A stretch of DNA of 64,000 nt, from the NCBI RefSeq assembly GCF_014779715.1, contig NZ_JACXYU010000004.1:1-64000 (forward strand). The letters are read 5' to 3'. Below are positions 1 through 10,065 of the stretch, piece after piece; position 1 is the first letter of the stretch; each line of letters begins with the position of its first letter. Under the pieces are notes generated by a model that was not told where the DNA came from, ran no database searches, and saw only the letters and a program-made list of their open reading frames with translations. The stretch comes from Streptomyces chumphonensis. Lineage in GTDB: Bacteria; Actinomycetota; Actinomycetes; Streptomycetales; Streptomycetaceae. Made by a program: the position numbers and the translations under genes.

Positions 1-372
1 GCCCAGCGTCGTCGCGACGCCGATGAACTCGATGTACAGCTCGTAGGGGAGCCAGCCGCCGAGCACCGGCAGCGTCCAGTCCGGCACGAACAGCTGCCCG
101 TACGCGGCGATGATCGTGGGCGGCAGCGTGAGGAAGCCGATCGCGACGAACCAGTGCGCGACGCCGACGACGCCCCACTTGTTCATCCGGGTGTGGCCCA
201 GGAACTCCCTGACCAGCGTGACCGAGCGCTGCCACGGGTCGTTCGCGCGGCTGCCGGCCGGGGCGGGCTGCCCGAGCTTGAAGAACCGCACGAACTGGGC
301 GACGGCTCGCGCGAGCAGCGCAATGCCGACGACGCTGAGGGCCAGCGAGACGACGATCGCGGCGAGTTGCAT
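1..372 (-). CDS. Membrane (Fe-S)-binding oxidoreductase, N-terminal part only (partial)
   Basis: The gene starts with ATG at 372 (GAGGAG just upstream) and runs off the left edge, so only about 124 N-terminal residues are visible. They show a hydrophobic first helix (residues 3-25), a cytoplasmic stretch with the words FVRFFKLGQP and GHTRMNKWG, and further membrane helices (roughly 70-90 and 100-124). This pattern matches the nitrate-reductase-gamma-like membrane domain at the start of actinobacterial Fe-S oxidoreductases of the Rv0338c type, whose cysteine clusters would lie outside the window. In that family the protein is expected to pass electrons between the quinone pool and Fe-S centres. 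The cysteine motifs cannot be checked here, so the call rests on the N-terminus alone. Confidence 0.65.
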   Translation of the reverse strand, partial: MQLAAIVVSLALSVVGIALLARAVAQFVRFFKLGQPAPAGSRANDPWQRSVTLVREFLGHTRMNKWGVVGVAHWFVAIGFLTLPPTIIAAYGQLFVPDWTLPVLGGWLPYELYIEFIGVATTLG

Positions 373-440
373 GGGGGCTCCTCGGGCCTGCGGAGGCGGT
401 AGCGGCGTCGGCGGGGCGAGCGGGCCCAGCCGGTGCACAC

Positions 441-470
441 GTACGTACTAGTTAGTAACTTAGTCAGTCC
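441..470. promoter_or_regulatory. AT-rich operator-like site upstream of the Fe-S protein gene
   Basis: An unusually AT-rich patch 70-100 bases upstream of the start at 372 contains the palindrome TACTA-GT-TAGTA (446-457). Overlapping TTAG half-sites follow (TTAGTAAC, then TTAGTCAG). Short inverted repeats of this kind are typical of TetR-family operators. No regulator gene lies beside it in the window. This is inferred from symmetry and base composition only. Confidence 0.35.
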
Positions 471-579
471 GTACGAGACTATCCACAATCCGTCCCGCGC
501 TGTACCGCCCTCTGCGGTGATCTGCGTCGCTGAGGGTCGGCTAACCCGCCCCGGGTGGCCGTCGGCGCCGCGTCGGCCC

Positions 580-1686
580 TCAGACCACCACGCCCCGCGC
601 CCGCAGCCAGGGGACGGGGCTCACGCTGGAGCCCTGCGCCGGGGAACGCCGGACCTCGAAGTGCAGGTGGGGGCCGCTGGAATTGCCCGTGGAGCCGGAG
701 AGCGCGATCTGCCGGCCCGCCTGCACCCGCTGGCCGACGCCGACCTGGATCACCGACAGGTGGGCGTAGTGCGTCCAGTAGCCGTCGCCGTGGGCGAGGA
801 CGACCTCGTTGCCGTAGGGGCCGCCGTAGCCCGCCCGCACGACGGTGCCGCCTCCCACCGCCCGGACCGGGGTGCCGGACCGCACCGCGAAGTCCTGCCC
901 GGTGTGGCCGCTGGACCACAGGGTGCCCCGGGCCGCGTATCCGGCGGTCAGGACGTAGGACGCGACGGGGGCCACCCAGGCGCCGCGCGCGGCGGGGGCG
1001 TCCGGGCGTTCGGGGTCGGGGGTGCGCCGCCGCTGTTCGGCGCGGGCCCGCAACCGGGTCGCGCGCTCCTGGGCCCGCTCCAGGGCGGCGTCCACCCGGC
1101 GTTTCAGCCGGTGCCGACGCGCCTCCTCGGCCTGGAGCCGCTCCAGCGCGCGGTCGGCCTGCTCCTTCTCCCGTGCCAGTTCCGCGCGGGCCTCCTGCGC
1201 GGAGCGCGCGAGCCGCACCACGGCCTTGTTGGTGCGGGCGAGGTAGCCGGAGGTGGCCAGGAACTCCTCCGGGGAGTCGGCGACGACGACCTGGGCCCCG
1301 GGGAGGAACGTCCCGCTGCGGTACTGGCTGGCCGCCGCGGCGCCCACGGCACGCCGCAGGACGTCGTACTCCGCACGCTTGCGGTCCAGCCGGTCGCTCA
1401 GCCGGTCGACGGCCTTGCGCTGCCGTGCGGCGGCGGCCTTGGCCCGTTCGTACTGCCGCGTGACGCGGCCGGCCGTGCGGGAGACGCGGGCCGCCTCCGC
1501 CACGGCGGCCTCGGTCGAGCGGAGCGGCCGGGCGCCGGCGGGGTCGCCCGCCGCCGGATGGTGGGCGGCGGGGGGACGGTGCGGGGTGGCCGTCGCCGGC
1601 CCGCCCGCGAGGACGGCGGCGAGCGCCGCGGCGGCCAGGCAGCTCGGCAGCGCGATGCGCCGGGGGTGAGGCCGATCAGCACGCAC
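580..1686 (-). CDS. Secreted M23 (LytM-type) metallopeptidase with coiled-coil region
   Basis: Predicted cell-wall hydrolase of 368 residues. It starts at GTG 1686 with GGGAG about 10 bases upstream. Residues 1-33 form a signal peptide (basic start, Ala/Leu-rich core, ATA before the likely cleavage). Residues 60-220 are charged and heptad-like, as in EnvC/NlpD-type proteins. The C-terminal M23 domain (about 238-345) keeps the zinc and catalytic set: H261 and D265 in HTGQDFAV, H309 in HYAHL, and the HLH pair around 340-342. It should cleave peptidoglycan cross-bridges or activate other hydrolases outside the membrane. It is divergent from dnaK across a 370-base spacer. Confidence 0.88.
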   Translation of the reverse strand: MRADRPHPRRIALPSCLAAAALAAVLAGGPATATPHRPPAAHHPAAGDPAGARPLRSTEAAVAEAARVSRTAGRVTRQYERAKAAAARQRKAVDRLSDRLDRKRAEYDVLRRAVGAAAASQYRSGTFLPGAQVVVADSPEEFLATSGYLARTNKAVVRLARSAQEARAELAREKEQADRALERLQAEEARRHRLKRRVDAALERAQERATRLRARAEQRRRTPDPERPDAPAARGAWVAPVASYVLTAGYAARGTLWSSGHTGQDFAVRSGTPVRAVGGGTVVRAGYGGPYGNEVVLAHGDGYWTHYAHLSVIQVGVGQRVQAGRQIALSGSTGNSSGPHLHFEVRRSPAQGSSVSPVPWLRARGVVV

Positions 1687-1962
1687 CGGACACCATCTCC
1701 CGTCTCTCCTGTCGCGAAGGGTTCACCGGTCACTGGCTGCCTTGTCCTCGCAGAGTGATCGTTAAAGCGCTGATCGTCACAATCGCGACATAATTCAGCC
1801 CGCCGCAGCCATAAGCGGATGAGCCGACGATCGGTTCACCCGCTTGTCGGGCCGCAAGTGATCGGAGCGCAGGTGACGGTTTCCGGCCGCCGTGCCGGTG
1901 ATGGCTCCTGTACTGCGCTGACCTGCGGATTCGACGGTGGTGCGTCGTTCTTCGGCAAGCGA

Positions 1963-1983
1963 CTTGAGTCGGGTCGACTCAGC
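1963..1983. promoter_or_regulatory. Imperfect HspR-binding HAIR element upstream of dnaK
   Basis: The left arm CTTGAGT is perfect, the spacer is 7 bases, and the right arm ACTCAGC matches 5 of 7 positions of the HAIR consensus CTTGAGT-N7-ACTCAAG. It sits just upstream of the TTGACA -35 box, 52 bases centre to centre from the perfect HAIR. It may act as an auxiliary operator. Confidence 0.7.
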
Positions 1984-1987
1984 TCCG

Positions 1988-2017
1988 TTGACAGCGGTGC
2001 GGCCGTCATGCACTCTT
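1988..2017 (+). promoter_or_regulatory. Probable dnaK operon promoter
   Basis: A consensus -35 TTGACA (1988-1993) is followed after 17-18 bases by CACTCT/ACTCTT at 2011-2017. The latter overlaps the perfect HAIR element, so bound HspR would cover the -10 region. This layout fits repression of a housekeeping-sigma promoter under normal growth. The -10 match is weak and the start site is not proven. Confidence 0.6.
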
Positions 2018-2035
2018 GAGTGAGTTCCACTCAAG
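2015..2035. promoter_or_regulatory. Perfect HspR-binding HAIR element
   Basis: CTTGAGT, 7 bases, ACTCAAG: an exact match to the HAIR inverted repeat bound by the repressor HspR, which is encoded at the end of the same operon. It lies 24 bases before the dnaK start, giving an autoregulated heat-shock operon. Confidence 0.93.
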
Positions 2036-2058
2036 GCTTAGCTGGAGGAGATTCCGAA

Positions 2059-3911
<1,853 letters not shown>

Positions 3912-3915
<4 letters not shown>

Positions 3916-4607
3916 CGGAGGAGACCCCGGGTTTCGACAACGAGAAGCCCGACGTCCCCGCCGACGCCTCCGCATCGCCCGATGAGGCTGCCGCCCAGGC
4001 CGCCGGTCCCGCCGACGAGGCGGGCCCGGCGGCCGGGGCCGGGGACTCCAAGGAGCTCCAGGAAGTGGCGCTCACCGCGCAGCTGGACCAGGCCAGGACG
4101 GCGCTCGGCGAGCGCACCCAGGACCTCCAGCGGCTGCAGGCGGAGTTCGCCAACTACCGGCGCCGGGTGGAGCGCGACCGCATCGCCGTCAAGGAGATCG
4201 CGGTGGCCAACCTCCTCACCGAGCTGCTTCCGGTGCTCGACGACATCGGGCGGGCCCGGGACCACGGCGAGCTGGTCGGCGGTTTCAAGTCGGTGGCCGA
4301 GTCGCTGGAGACGGTGGTGGCCAAGATGGGCCTCCACCAGTTCGGCAAGGAGGGCGAGCCCTTCGACCCGACGGTGCACGAGGCGCTGATGCACGCCTAC
4401 TCGCCGGACGTCTCCGAGACCACGTGCGTGCAGATCCTGCAGCCGGGGTATCGCATCGGCGAGCGCACGATCCGCCCCGCGCGGGTCGGTGTCGCCGAGC
4501 CGCAGCCCGGAAGCGCGCAGTCGGCCTCGGACACCGAGGCGCAGGCCGGGCAGGGCGACGAGAAGGCGGCGACGGACGAGGAGAACGGTGGCCCGGAGCA
4601 GGGCTGA
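3912..4607 (+). CDS. grpE: Nucleotide-exchange factor GrpE
   Basis: The GTG start at 3912 overlaps the dnaK stop as GTGA, showing translational coupling. The protein has 231 residues. An acidic disordered N-terminus (about 1-50) is followed by the long dimerisation coiled coil ([25 protein letters not shown], given here only as residues about 58-82) and the beta-domain with [14 protein letters not shown] and the conserved [14 protein letters not shown]. The C-terminal acidic tail (about 195-231) is longer than in E. coli GrpE. It releases ADP from DnaK. It is the second gene of the dnaK operon. Confidence 0.96.
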
Positions 4608-4688
4608 CGCGGACGAGCGCCGCCGGGCGGGCCGCCGTGCGCGGCCCGCCCGGGGCGTGGCAGGACGAGGGAAGGAGGGACGCCGCGC

Positions 4689-5861
4689 ATGAACCTCAGC
4701 AGGGAAGTGCTGGAGAAGGACCTCTACAAGGTCCTCGGTGTCCCCAAGGACGCCACCGAGGCGGAGATCAAGAAGGCCTACCGCAAGCTCGCCCGCGAGT
4801 ACCATCCGGACGCCAACAAGGGCGACGTGAAGGCCGAGGAGCGGTTCAAGGAGGTCGGCGAGGCCAACGAGGTCCTGTCCGACGCCAAGTCCCGCAAGGA
4901 GTACGACGAGGCGCGCGCCCTGCTGGGCAGCGGCGGCTTCCGTCCCGGCCCCGGAGCGGGCGGGGGCAATTTCAACTTCGACCTGGGCGACCTCTTCGGC
5001 GGTACCCAGGGCAGCCCCGGCGGCGGCTTCGGGGGCGGTATCGGCGACGTCTTCGGCGGCCTGTTCAACCGGGGCGGGACCACGACGCGCACCCAGCCCC
5101 GGCGCGGCCAGGACGTCGAGTCGGAGGTGACGCTCAGCTTCACCGAGGCCGTGGACGGCGCCACGGTGCCGCTGCGCATGTCCAGCAGCGCCGCCTGCAA
5201 GGCGTGTTCCGGCACCGGCGACAAGAACGGCACACCCCGGGTGTGTCCGACGTGCGTGGGGACGGGGCAGGTCAGCCGGGGCGGCGGAGGCGGCTTCTCG
5301 CTCACCGACCCGTGCCTGGACTGCAAGGGCCGCGGCCTGATCGCGGAGCACCCGTGCGAGGTGTGCCGGGGCAGCGGGCGGGCGACGAGCTCCCGCACCA
5401 TGCAGGTCCGCATCCCGGCCGGGGTGTCGGACGGCCAGCGCATCCGGCTGCGCGGCAAGGGCGCCCCCGGGGAGCGCGGCGGTCCGAACGGCGACCTGTA
5501 CGTCGTCGTCCACGTCGACCCGCACCCCGTGTTCGGGCGGCGCGGCGACAACCTGACGGTCACCGTGCCCGTCACCTTCGCGGAGGCCGCCCTCGGCGCG
5601 GAGATCAGCGTCCCGACGCTCGGCGGGCCGCCGGTGACGTTGAAGCTGCCGCCCGGTACGCCCCCCGGGCGCACGCTGCGGGCCCGGGGCAAGGGAGCCG
5701 CGCGCAAGGACGGCACGCGCGGGGACCTTCTGGTCACCGTCGAGGTGACGGTGCCGAAGGAGATGGGCAAGAAGGCCAAGGAGGCCCTGGAGTCCTTCCG
5801 CGACGCGACGGCGGGGGAGGACCCACGGGCGGCGCTGTTCAAGGCCGCGAAGGGAGACTGA
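4689..5861 (+). CDS. dnaJ: J-domain co-chaperone DnaJ (DnaJ1 type)
   Basis: 390-residue type I Hsp40 starting at ATG 4689, 81 bases after grpE with GAAGGAGG ahead. The J domain (about 9-75) carries the HPD tripeptide in EYHPDANKG, needed to stimulate the DnaK ATPase. A Gly/Phe-rich linker (about 80-150) follows. The zinc-finger region has all four CxxCxGxG repeats (CKACSGTG, CPTCVGTG, CLDCKGRG, CEVCRGSG), and then come the C-terminal substrate-binding barrels. The J-domain start NLSREVLEKDLYKVLGV is typical of the actinobacterial copy linked to dnaK. One base separates its stop from the hspR start. Confidence 0.96.
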   Translation: MNLSREVLEKDLYKVLGVPKDATEAEIKKAYRKLAREYHPDANKGDVKAEERFKEVGEANEVLSDAKSRKEYDEARALLGSGGFRPGPGAGGGNFNFDLGDLFGGTQGSPGGGFGGGIGDVFGGLFNRGGTTTRTQPRRGQDVESEVTLSFTEAVDGATVPLRMSSSAACKACSGTGDKNGTPRVCPTCVGTGQVSRGGGGGFSLTDPCLDCKGRGLIAEHPCEVCRGSGRATSSRTMQVRIPAGVSDGQRIRLRGKGAPGERGGPNGDLYVVVHVDPHPVFGRRGDNLTVTVPVTFAEAALGAEISVPTLGGPPVTLKLPPGTPPGRTLRARGKGAARKDGTRGDLLVTVEVTVPKEMGKKAKEALESFRDATAGEDPRAALFKAAKGD

Positions 5862-5862
5862 G

Positions 5863-6345
5863 GTGGACGGCCGAGATGCACGCAGGAACAACGCCGGTTC
5901 CCGCTTCCGCGGGGGCGGTTCCCCGTACGAGCTGACCGACGAGTCGCCGGTCTACGTCATCTCGGTCGCCGCCCAGCTCTCCGGGCTGCACCCGCAGACC
6001 CTCCGCCAGTACGACCGCCTCGGCCTGGTCTCCCCCGACCGCACGGCCGGGCGGGGGCGCCGGTACTCCGCGCGTGACATCGAGCAGCTGCGCGAGGTGC
6101 AGCGGCTCAGCCAGGTCGAGGGCATCAACCTGGCCGGCATCAAGCGCATCATCGAGCTGGAGAACCAGGTCACCGCGTTGCGGTCGCGGGTGGCCGAGCT
6201 CCAGCAGGCCGTGGAGGGCGCGGCGGTCGCGATGCGCCAGCGTGAGGCGCAGGTCCACGCCTCCTACCGGCGGGATCTCGTGCGGTACGAGGACGTGCAG
6301 CAGTCGAGCGCCCTGGTCGTCTGGCGCCCCGGCCGCCGCGACTGA
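5863..6345 (+). CDS. hspR: Heat-shock repressor HspR (MerR family)
   Basis: 160 residues, GTG start at 5863, one base after the dnaJ stop. A MerR-type winged helix-turn-helix occupies about residues 25-95 (PVYVISVAAQLSGLHPQTLR, then a wing with GRGRRYS and the REVQRLSQ helix). A dimerising coiled coil (about 100-130) rich in Leu/Val/Glu follows. HspR binds HAIR inverted repeats and represses dnaK and clpB, and both promoters in this window carry such sites. The last codons fall in a 16-base tandem duplication, so the exact C-terminus may vary between relatives. Confidence 0.95.
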   Translation: MDGRDARRNNAGSRFRGGGSPYELTDESPVYVISVAAQLSGLHPQTLRQYDRLGLVSPDRTAGRGRRYSARDIEQLREVQRLSQVEGINLAGIKRIIELENQVTALRSRVAELQQAVEGAAVAMRQREAQVHASYRRDLVRYEDVQQSSALVVWRPGRRD

Positions 6346-6360
6346 CGGCCGCCGCGACTG
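6330..6360. repeat. 16-bp tandem duplication across the hspR stop codon
   Basis: CGGCCGCCGCGACTG occurs at 6330-6344 and again at 6346-6360, separated by one A that completes the hspR TGA. The duplication lies between hspR and the convergent phosphatase gene. Confidence 0.85.
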
Positions 6361-6391
6361 CCGGTCGCCGCCGACCGACGTCCGCGCGTGC

Positions 6392-8527
6392 TCAGCCGGT
6401 TTCCGGCGGGCGGACGCGGGCCACGAGGAGGGCGGCGTCGTCGTGGTCCTCGTGCAGGCCGGTGCCGCGCAGGTTGCGCAGCAGCCGGTCGCAGGTCTGC
6501 TCCAGCTCGCGCTCGGGGCCGTCGAGCAGGCCCAGCAGCTTGCCCAGGCCCATGTCGATGTCCTCGTCGCGCCGTTCGACGAGGCCGTCGGTGTAGAGGA
6601 CGAGCTGGTCGCCGGGGCCCACCGGGAGCGACATGGTGCGGAACGCGACGCCGCCCACCCCGCCGACGCCCAGCGGCGTGCCGGTGGGGACGTCCAGCAG
6701 CTCCGGCTCCCGGCCGCGCCGGACGAGGACGGGCGGCAGGTGACCCGCGTTGGCGATGCACAGCGTGCCGCGGTGCGGGTCGTAGAGGGCGTAGGCGCAG
6801 GTGGCGATGTAGTTGTCGAGCCCTGCGGTGATCTTGTCGAGGTGGCGTAGGAGCTCGGCCGGGTCGAGGTCGAGTTCGGCGAGGGTCTGGGTCGCGGTGC
6901 GCAGCCGCCCCATGGTGGTGGCGGCGTTGATCCCGCTGCCCATGACGTCGCCCACGATGAGCGCGGTCTTCCCGCCGCTGAGGGGCAGGGTGTCGAACCA
7001 GTCGCCGCCGACCTCGCTGGCCGCTCCGGCCGGCTGGTAGCGGGAGGCGACGTCCAGGCCGGTCAGCGGCGGCGGATGCTGCGGCAGGAGGCTGCGCTGG
7101 AGGGTGAGCGCGGTGTTGCGCTGCCGCTCGTACCAGCGGGCGTTGTCGATGCAGACGGCCGCGCGGTTCGCCAGCTCGGAGGCGAGGGCGACGTCGTCCT
7201 GGTCGAAGGGCAGCGGGTTGCGGGCCCGCTTGAGGTCGAGGGCGCCGAGCACCTCGCCCCGGGCGATGAGGGGTACCGCGAGGTAGGAGTGGACGCCGGC
7301 GCGGGCGAGCAGTGCGGCCGACTCGGGGTCGCGGGCTATGCCCCGCAGGTCGGCCTCCGCCACGTGCGCGACGAGCATCGGCCGTCCGGTGCGCACGCAC
7401 TGGGTGACGAGCCGGTCGGCGTCGTAGCGGGCCAGCTGGCCGGGCGGGTCGGCGGCGCGGATGGCCTCGGTGGGGTAGCCGGCGTTGACGGCGAGGGCGC
7501 GGAAGAGGGCGGGGCCGCGCGGGTCGGTGGTGCCGCGTCGGCCCTCCAGCACGGAGTCGAGCACGTCCACGGCGGCGACGTCGGCCAGCTCCGGCACGGC
7601 GACGTCGGCCAGCTCGCGTGCGGTCGTCTCCAGGTCGAGGGTCGTCCCGATCCGGATGGAGGCGTCGGCGACGACGGCCAGCCGGTGTCGGGCCCGGTCG
7701 GCCTCCAGGGCGGCGCGGTGCCGGTCGGTGACGTCGACGACCGACGTCGCGAGCCCGAGGACGTGCCCGTTGGCGTCCTCCAGCCGGTGGAAGGAGACGG
7801 ACCAGGCGTGTTCGTGCTGCGGGTCCTCCGACGTTCGCCCGATCGTGTACTGGTCGAGCAGCGGGGCCCCGGTGGCCAGGACGTGCCGCATGGACGCCTC
7901 GATCGTCTGGGCGTCCAGGAAGGGCAGTGTGTCGCGTACCCGGCGGCCGATGTGCTTGTCGGCGGGCAGGCCGTTGATCCGCTCCAGGGCCGGGTTGACG
8001 GTGACGTACCGCAGGTCGGTGTCCATGATCGCGAGCCCGATGGGGGACTGCTCGACCAGCCGCACGGAGAGCGCGAGGTCGCGTTCCACGCGGCGCAGGA
8101 TCGATCGGTCGGTGGCCAGGACCAGCGCGTACGGGTCGCCGAGGTCGTCCAGGAGCCGCATGTTGCGGAACTCCAGCAGCCGCAGCTCGCCGTCCTTGTG
8201 GCGCACCGGGAAGCTGCCCTCCCAGCTGCCCTCCTCGTCGGCCATGACGTCGGCGAAGAGGCGCAGCACGAAGTCGAACTGCTCCTCGGGCACGAGCAGC
8301 CGCGCGGCGTACTGGCCGAGCGCTTCCTGCGCCGGGTACCCCAGCAGGACCTCGGCCTGGGGGCTCCAGAAGACGATGCGGCCGCGCACGTCGATGACGA
8401 TGGCGGCCACGCCGAGGATGTCCAGCAGCCCGCCGCTGTCCGAACGGGTCACCGGGGTGCGGCCCTGAGGGCGTGACCGCTTGACGTGCCCCGCCGAACC
8501 GGCGTGGACGAAGCCCTCAGCACTCAT
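6392..8527 (-). CDS. PAS-PAS-GAF-PP2C (SpoIIE/RsbU-type) protein phosphatase
   Basis: 711-residue signalling protein starting at ATG 8527 with GGAGGG upstream. It has two PAS sensor domains (about 30-140 and 155-270), a GAF domain (about 280-450) and a SpoIIE-like PP2C phosphatase (about 480-705). The phosphatase motifs are intact: GGDWFD, GDVMGSG, ANAGHLPP, YTDGLVE and HDDAALL. No histidine-kinase-like anti-sigma domain is visible. Such proteins typically dephosphorylate anti-anti-sigma factors in partner-switching networks that many Streptomyces have in large numbers. No sigma, anti-sigma or antagonist gene lies nearby, so the target is unknown. It is convergent with hspR and has no membrane segment, so it is presumably cytoplasmic. 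Confidence 0.9.
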   Translation of the reverse strand: MSAEGFVHAGSAGHVKRSRPQGRTPVTRSDSGGLLDILGVAAIVIDVRGRIVFWSPQAEVLLGYPAQEALGQYAARLLVPEEQFDFVLRLFADVMADEEGSWEGSFPVRHKDGELRLLEFRNMRLLDDLGDPYALVLATDRSILRRVERDLALSVRLVEQSPIGLAIMDTDLRYVTVNPALERINGLPADKHIGRRVRDTLPFLDAQTIEASMRHVLATGAPLLDQYTIGRTSEDPQHEHAWSVSFHRLEDANGHVLGLATSVVDVTDRHRAALEADRARHRLAVVADASIRIGTTLDLETTARELADVAVPELADVAAVDVLDSVLEGRRGTTDPRGPALFRALAVNAGYPTEAIRAADPPGQLARYDADRLVTQCVRTGRPMLVAHVAEADLRGIARDPESAALLARAGVHSYLAVPLIARGEVLGALDLKRARNPLPFDQDDVALASELANRAAVCIDNARWYERQRNTALTLQRSLLPQHPPPLTGLDVASRYQPAGAASEVGGDWFDTLPLSGGKTALIVGDVMGSGINAATTMGRLRTATQTLAELDLDPAELLRHLDKITAGLDNYIATCAYALYDPHRGTLCIANAGHLPPVLVRRGREPELLDVPTGTPLGVGGVGGVAFRTMSLPVGPGDQLVLYTDGLVERRDEDIDMGLGKLLGLLDGPERELEQTCDRLLRNLRGTGLHEDHDDAALLVARVRPPETG

Positions 8528-8655
8528 CCGGCCCTCCTTCCGCCCACCGGGCCACGCACACCGCCGCCGACCGGGACAGGGCGCCGTCGCCCGCGGCCGG
8601 TGTCCGACTCCCATCATCCTCCGCACCCGCCGGGCTGGCACGTTCCTTGCGGCGA

Positions 8656-8687
8656 CCGGGCGGGTGACCGCTCGGTCACCCGCCCGG
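8656..8687. terminator. Perfect 15-bp inverted repeat, likely lipase terminator
   Basis: CCGGGCGGGTGACCG, a 2-base loop and its exact complement form a 32-base palindrome in the 280-base gap between the lipase stop (8808) and the phosphatase start (8527), both on the minus strand. It could end the lipase transcript. Its inner part GGTGACC/GGTCACC could also be a protein-binding site for the phosphatase promoter. No T-run follows it. The rest of the gap shows no gene. Confidence 0.6.
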
Positions 8688-8807
8688 CCCGGCCCGGCAC
8701 CGCCGGGCGGTGGGGACGCGGCGGGGCGTGCGGGACACGACCGGGCGCCGGGCGGGGGCCGGCTGCGGCTCCCGCCCGGCGCGTCCACGCGGCCGGGGGT
8801 GGGACGG

Positions 8808-10034
8808 TCAGCAGGTCGAGCGGGGCCGCTCGCCCTCGAAGCGGTCACCCAACCAGGTGAACACCTTCGGGTAGCCGGCCACGGCCCCGCCGACGTGTGT
8901 CGGGCCGAGGTTCCAGGAGAACTCGACGGTCGCGCCCCCGGCGCACCAGTCGGCCGCCAGGTTCTTGCCGACCCGGTAGGGGATCACGTCGTCGAGGAGG
9001 CTGTGCGTGACCAGCGTCGGCACGGCCGGGGTGCGCTCGCCGATGCGCTGTTCGTCGATGACGGCCTTCCACAGGGGTTCCTTGAGGTACTCCGAGAGGG
9101 GCTCGCCGCTCTCGGTGAGGGTGGCGCTGCGCGTGAAGGCGTGCCGGGCGACGGCCTCGATCGTGCAGTACCGCCGGGACTCCTCCAGGAACGCCTCGCC
9201 CTTCTCGTTGAGGTAGGGCTCGGTGTCGATGTCGTTCCCGGCGGCGAGGCCGGCCACCGAGTAGCCGAGGAACCCGGCGTACAGGGAGCCGTCGATGGTC
9301 TCGGCGACGGCGTTCAGGTCGGCCGGTACGGCGCCGGCGGCGACGCCCCTGAGGTCCAGCTCGGGCGCGTGGGTGGGGGCCAGCTCGGCGGCGGCAGCGG
9401 CGGCGCCGCCGCCCTGCGAGTAGCCGGTGATCGCGACGGGACCGTCGTCGGCGATCCCCGCCTCGGGCAGCCGCTGGGCGGCCCGGGCGGCGTCCAGCAC
9501 GGCCTGCCCGGAGACCGCGCGGTTCATGTAGGTGTGTTCGCCGGGGGTGCCGAGCCCCTCGTAGTCGGTGACGACGACGGCGTACCCGCGCAGGAGCAGG
9601 CCCTTGATGAACAGGCCCTCGTACTCGCTCCCGGCGGCGAGCTGGCGGGACGGGGCGCAGTGGTCGCCGAGGCCCTGCGTGCCGACGGCGTAGCTGACCA
9701 GGGGGCGCTCGCCCCCGCCGGACCACTCCTTGTGCGGGGTGAGCACGGTGCCGGTGACGGCGAGCGGCTCGCCGTCACCGTCCGTCGTCCGGTACATGAT
9801 CCGGTTGACGTCGGCGGCGGCTTTGAGGAGCCGGAACGGGTCCAGGTAGAAGTCGGCGGACTCGGAGCGGATGACGTCGCCGTTGTGCGCCGGGAGCGTG
9901 GCCGGCGGCTCGTAGAAGTCGGGGCGTTCCGACTCCGCGTGCGCGGGGGTGGCGGAGAGGGTGAGGGCTGCCGCGGTGGCCATGAGGACGAGGGGGGACG
10001 CGAGGCGGCGGCGCCGGGACCGGGGTGACTGCAC
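8808..10034 (-). CDS. Secreted lipase (secretory lipase family, alpha/beta hydrolase)
   Basis: Predicted extracellular triacylglycerol lipase or esterase of 408 residues. I chose GTG 10034 because GGGAG lies 5 bases ahead; in-frame GTG 10040 and TTG 10046 are possible but badly spaced. The signal peptide has an Arg-rich start (RSRRRR), a Leu/Ala core and AHA at the cleavage site. The hydrolase has the nucleophile elbow GYSQGGG, a later THSLLDDVIPY segment fitting the acid loop, and PTHVGG near the C-terminus fitting the catalytic His. The cysteines in DHCAPS, RRYCTI and ADWCAGG may form disulphides. A strong palindrome in its promoter suggests dedicated repression. It is divergent from the protease gene at 10287. 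Confidence 0.87.
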   Translation of the reverse strand: MQSPRSRRRRLASPLVLMATAAALTLSATPAHAESERPDFYEPPATLPAHNGDVIRSESADFYLDPFRLLKAAADVNRIMYRTTDGDGEPLAVTGTVLTPHKEWSGGGERPLVSYAVGTQGLGDHCAPSRQLAAGSEYEGLFIKGLLLRGYAVVVTDYEGLGTPGEHTYMNRAVSGQAVLDAARAAQRLPEAGIADDGPVAITGYSQGGGAAAAAAELAPTHAPELDLRGVAAGAVPADLNAVAETIDGSLYAGFLGYSVAGLAAGNDIDTEPYLNEKGEAFLEESRRYCTIEAVARHAFTRSATLTESGEPLSEYLKEPLWKAVIDEQRIGERTPAVPTLVTHSLLDDVIPYRVGKNLAADWCAGGATVEFSWNLGPTHVGGAVAGYPKVFTWLGDRFEGERPRSTC

Positions 10035-10065
10035 TGACACTCCCAAGGTGGATGCGGCCTGAAAG

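Noticed and set aside
433..1758. Plus-strand open frame of 441 residues opposite the M23 peptidase
   Set aside because: It has no family motif and mirrors the clear minus-strand peptidase with its signal peptide and zinc ligands.
1687..1870. c-di-AMP (ydaO-type) riboswitch upstream of the M23 peptidase gene
   Set aside because: Such riboswitches often precede cell-wall hydrolases, but I could not match the conserved segments (paired GGGGAACC/GGGTGAAT-type elements) in the minus-strand sequence. A covariance-model search would decide.
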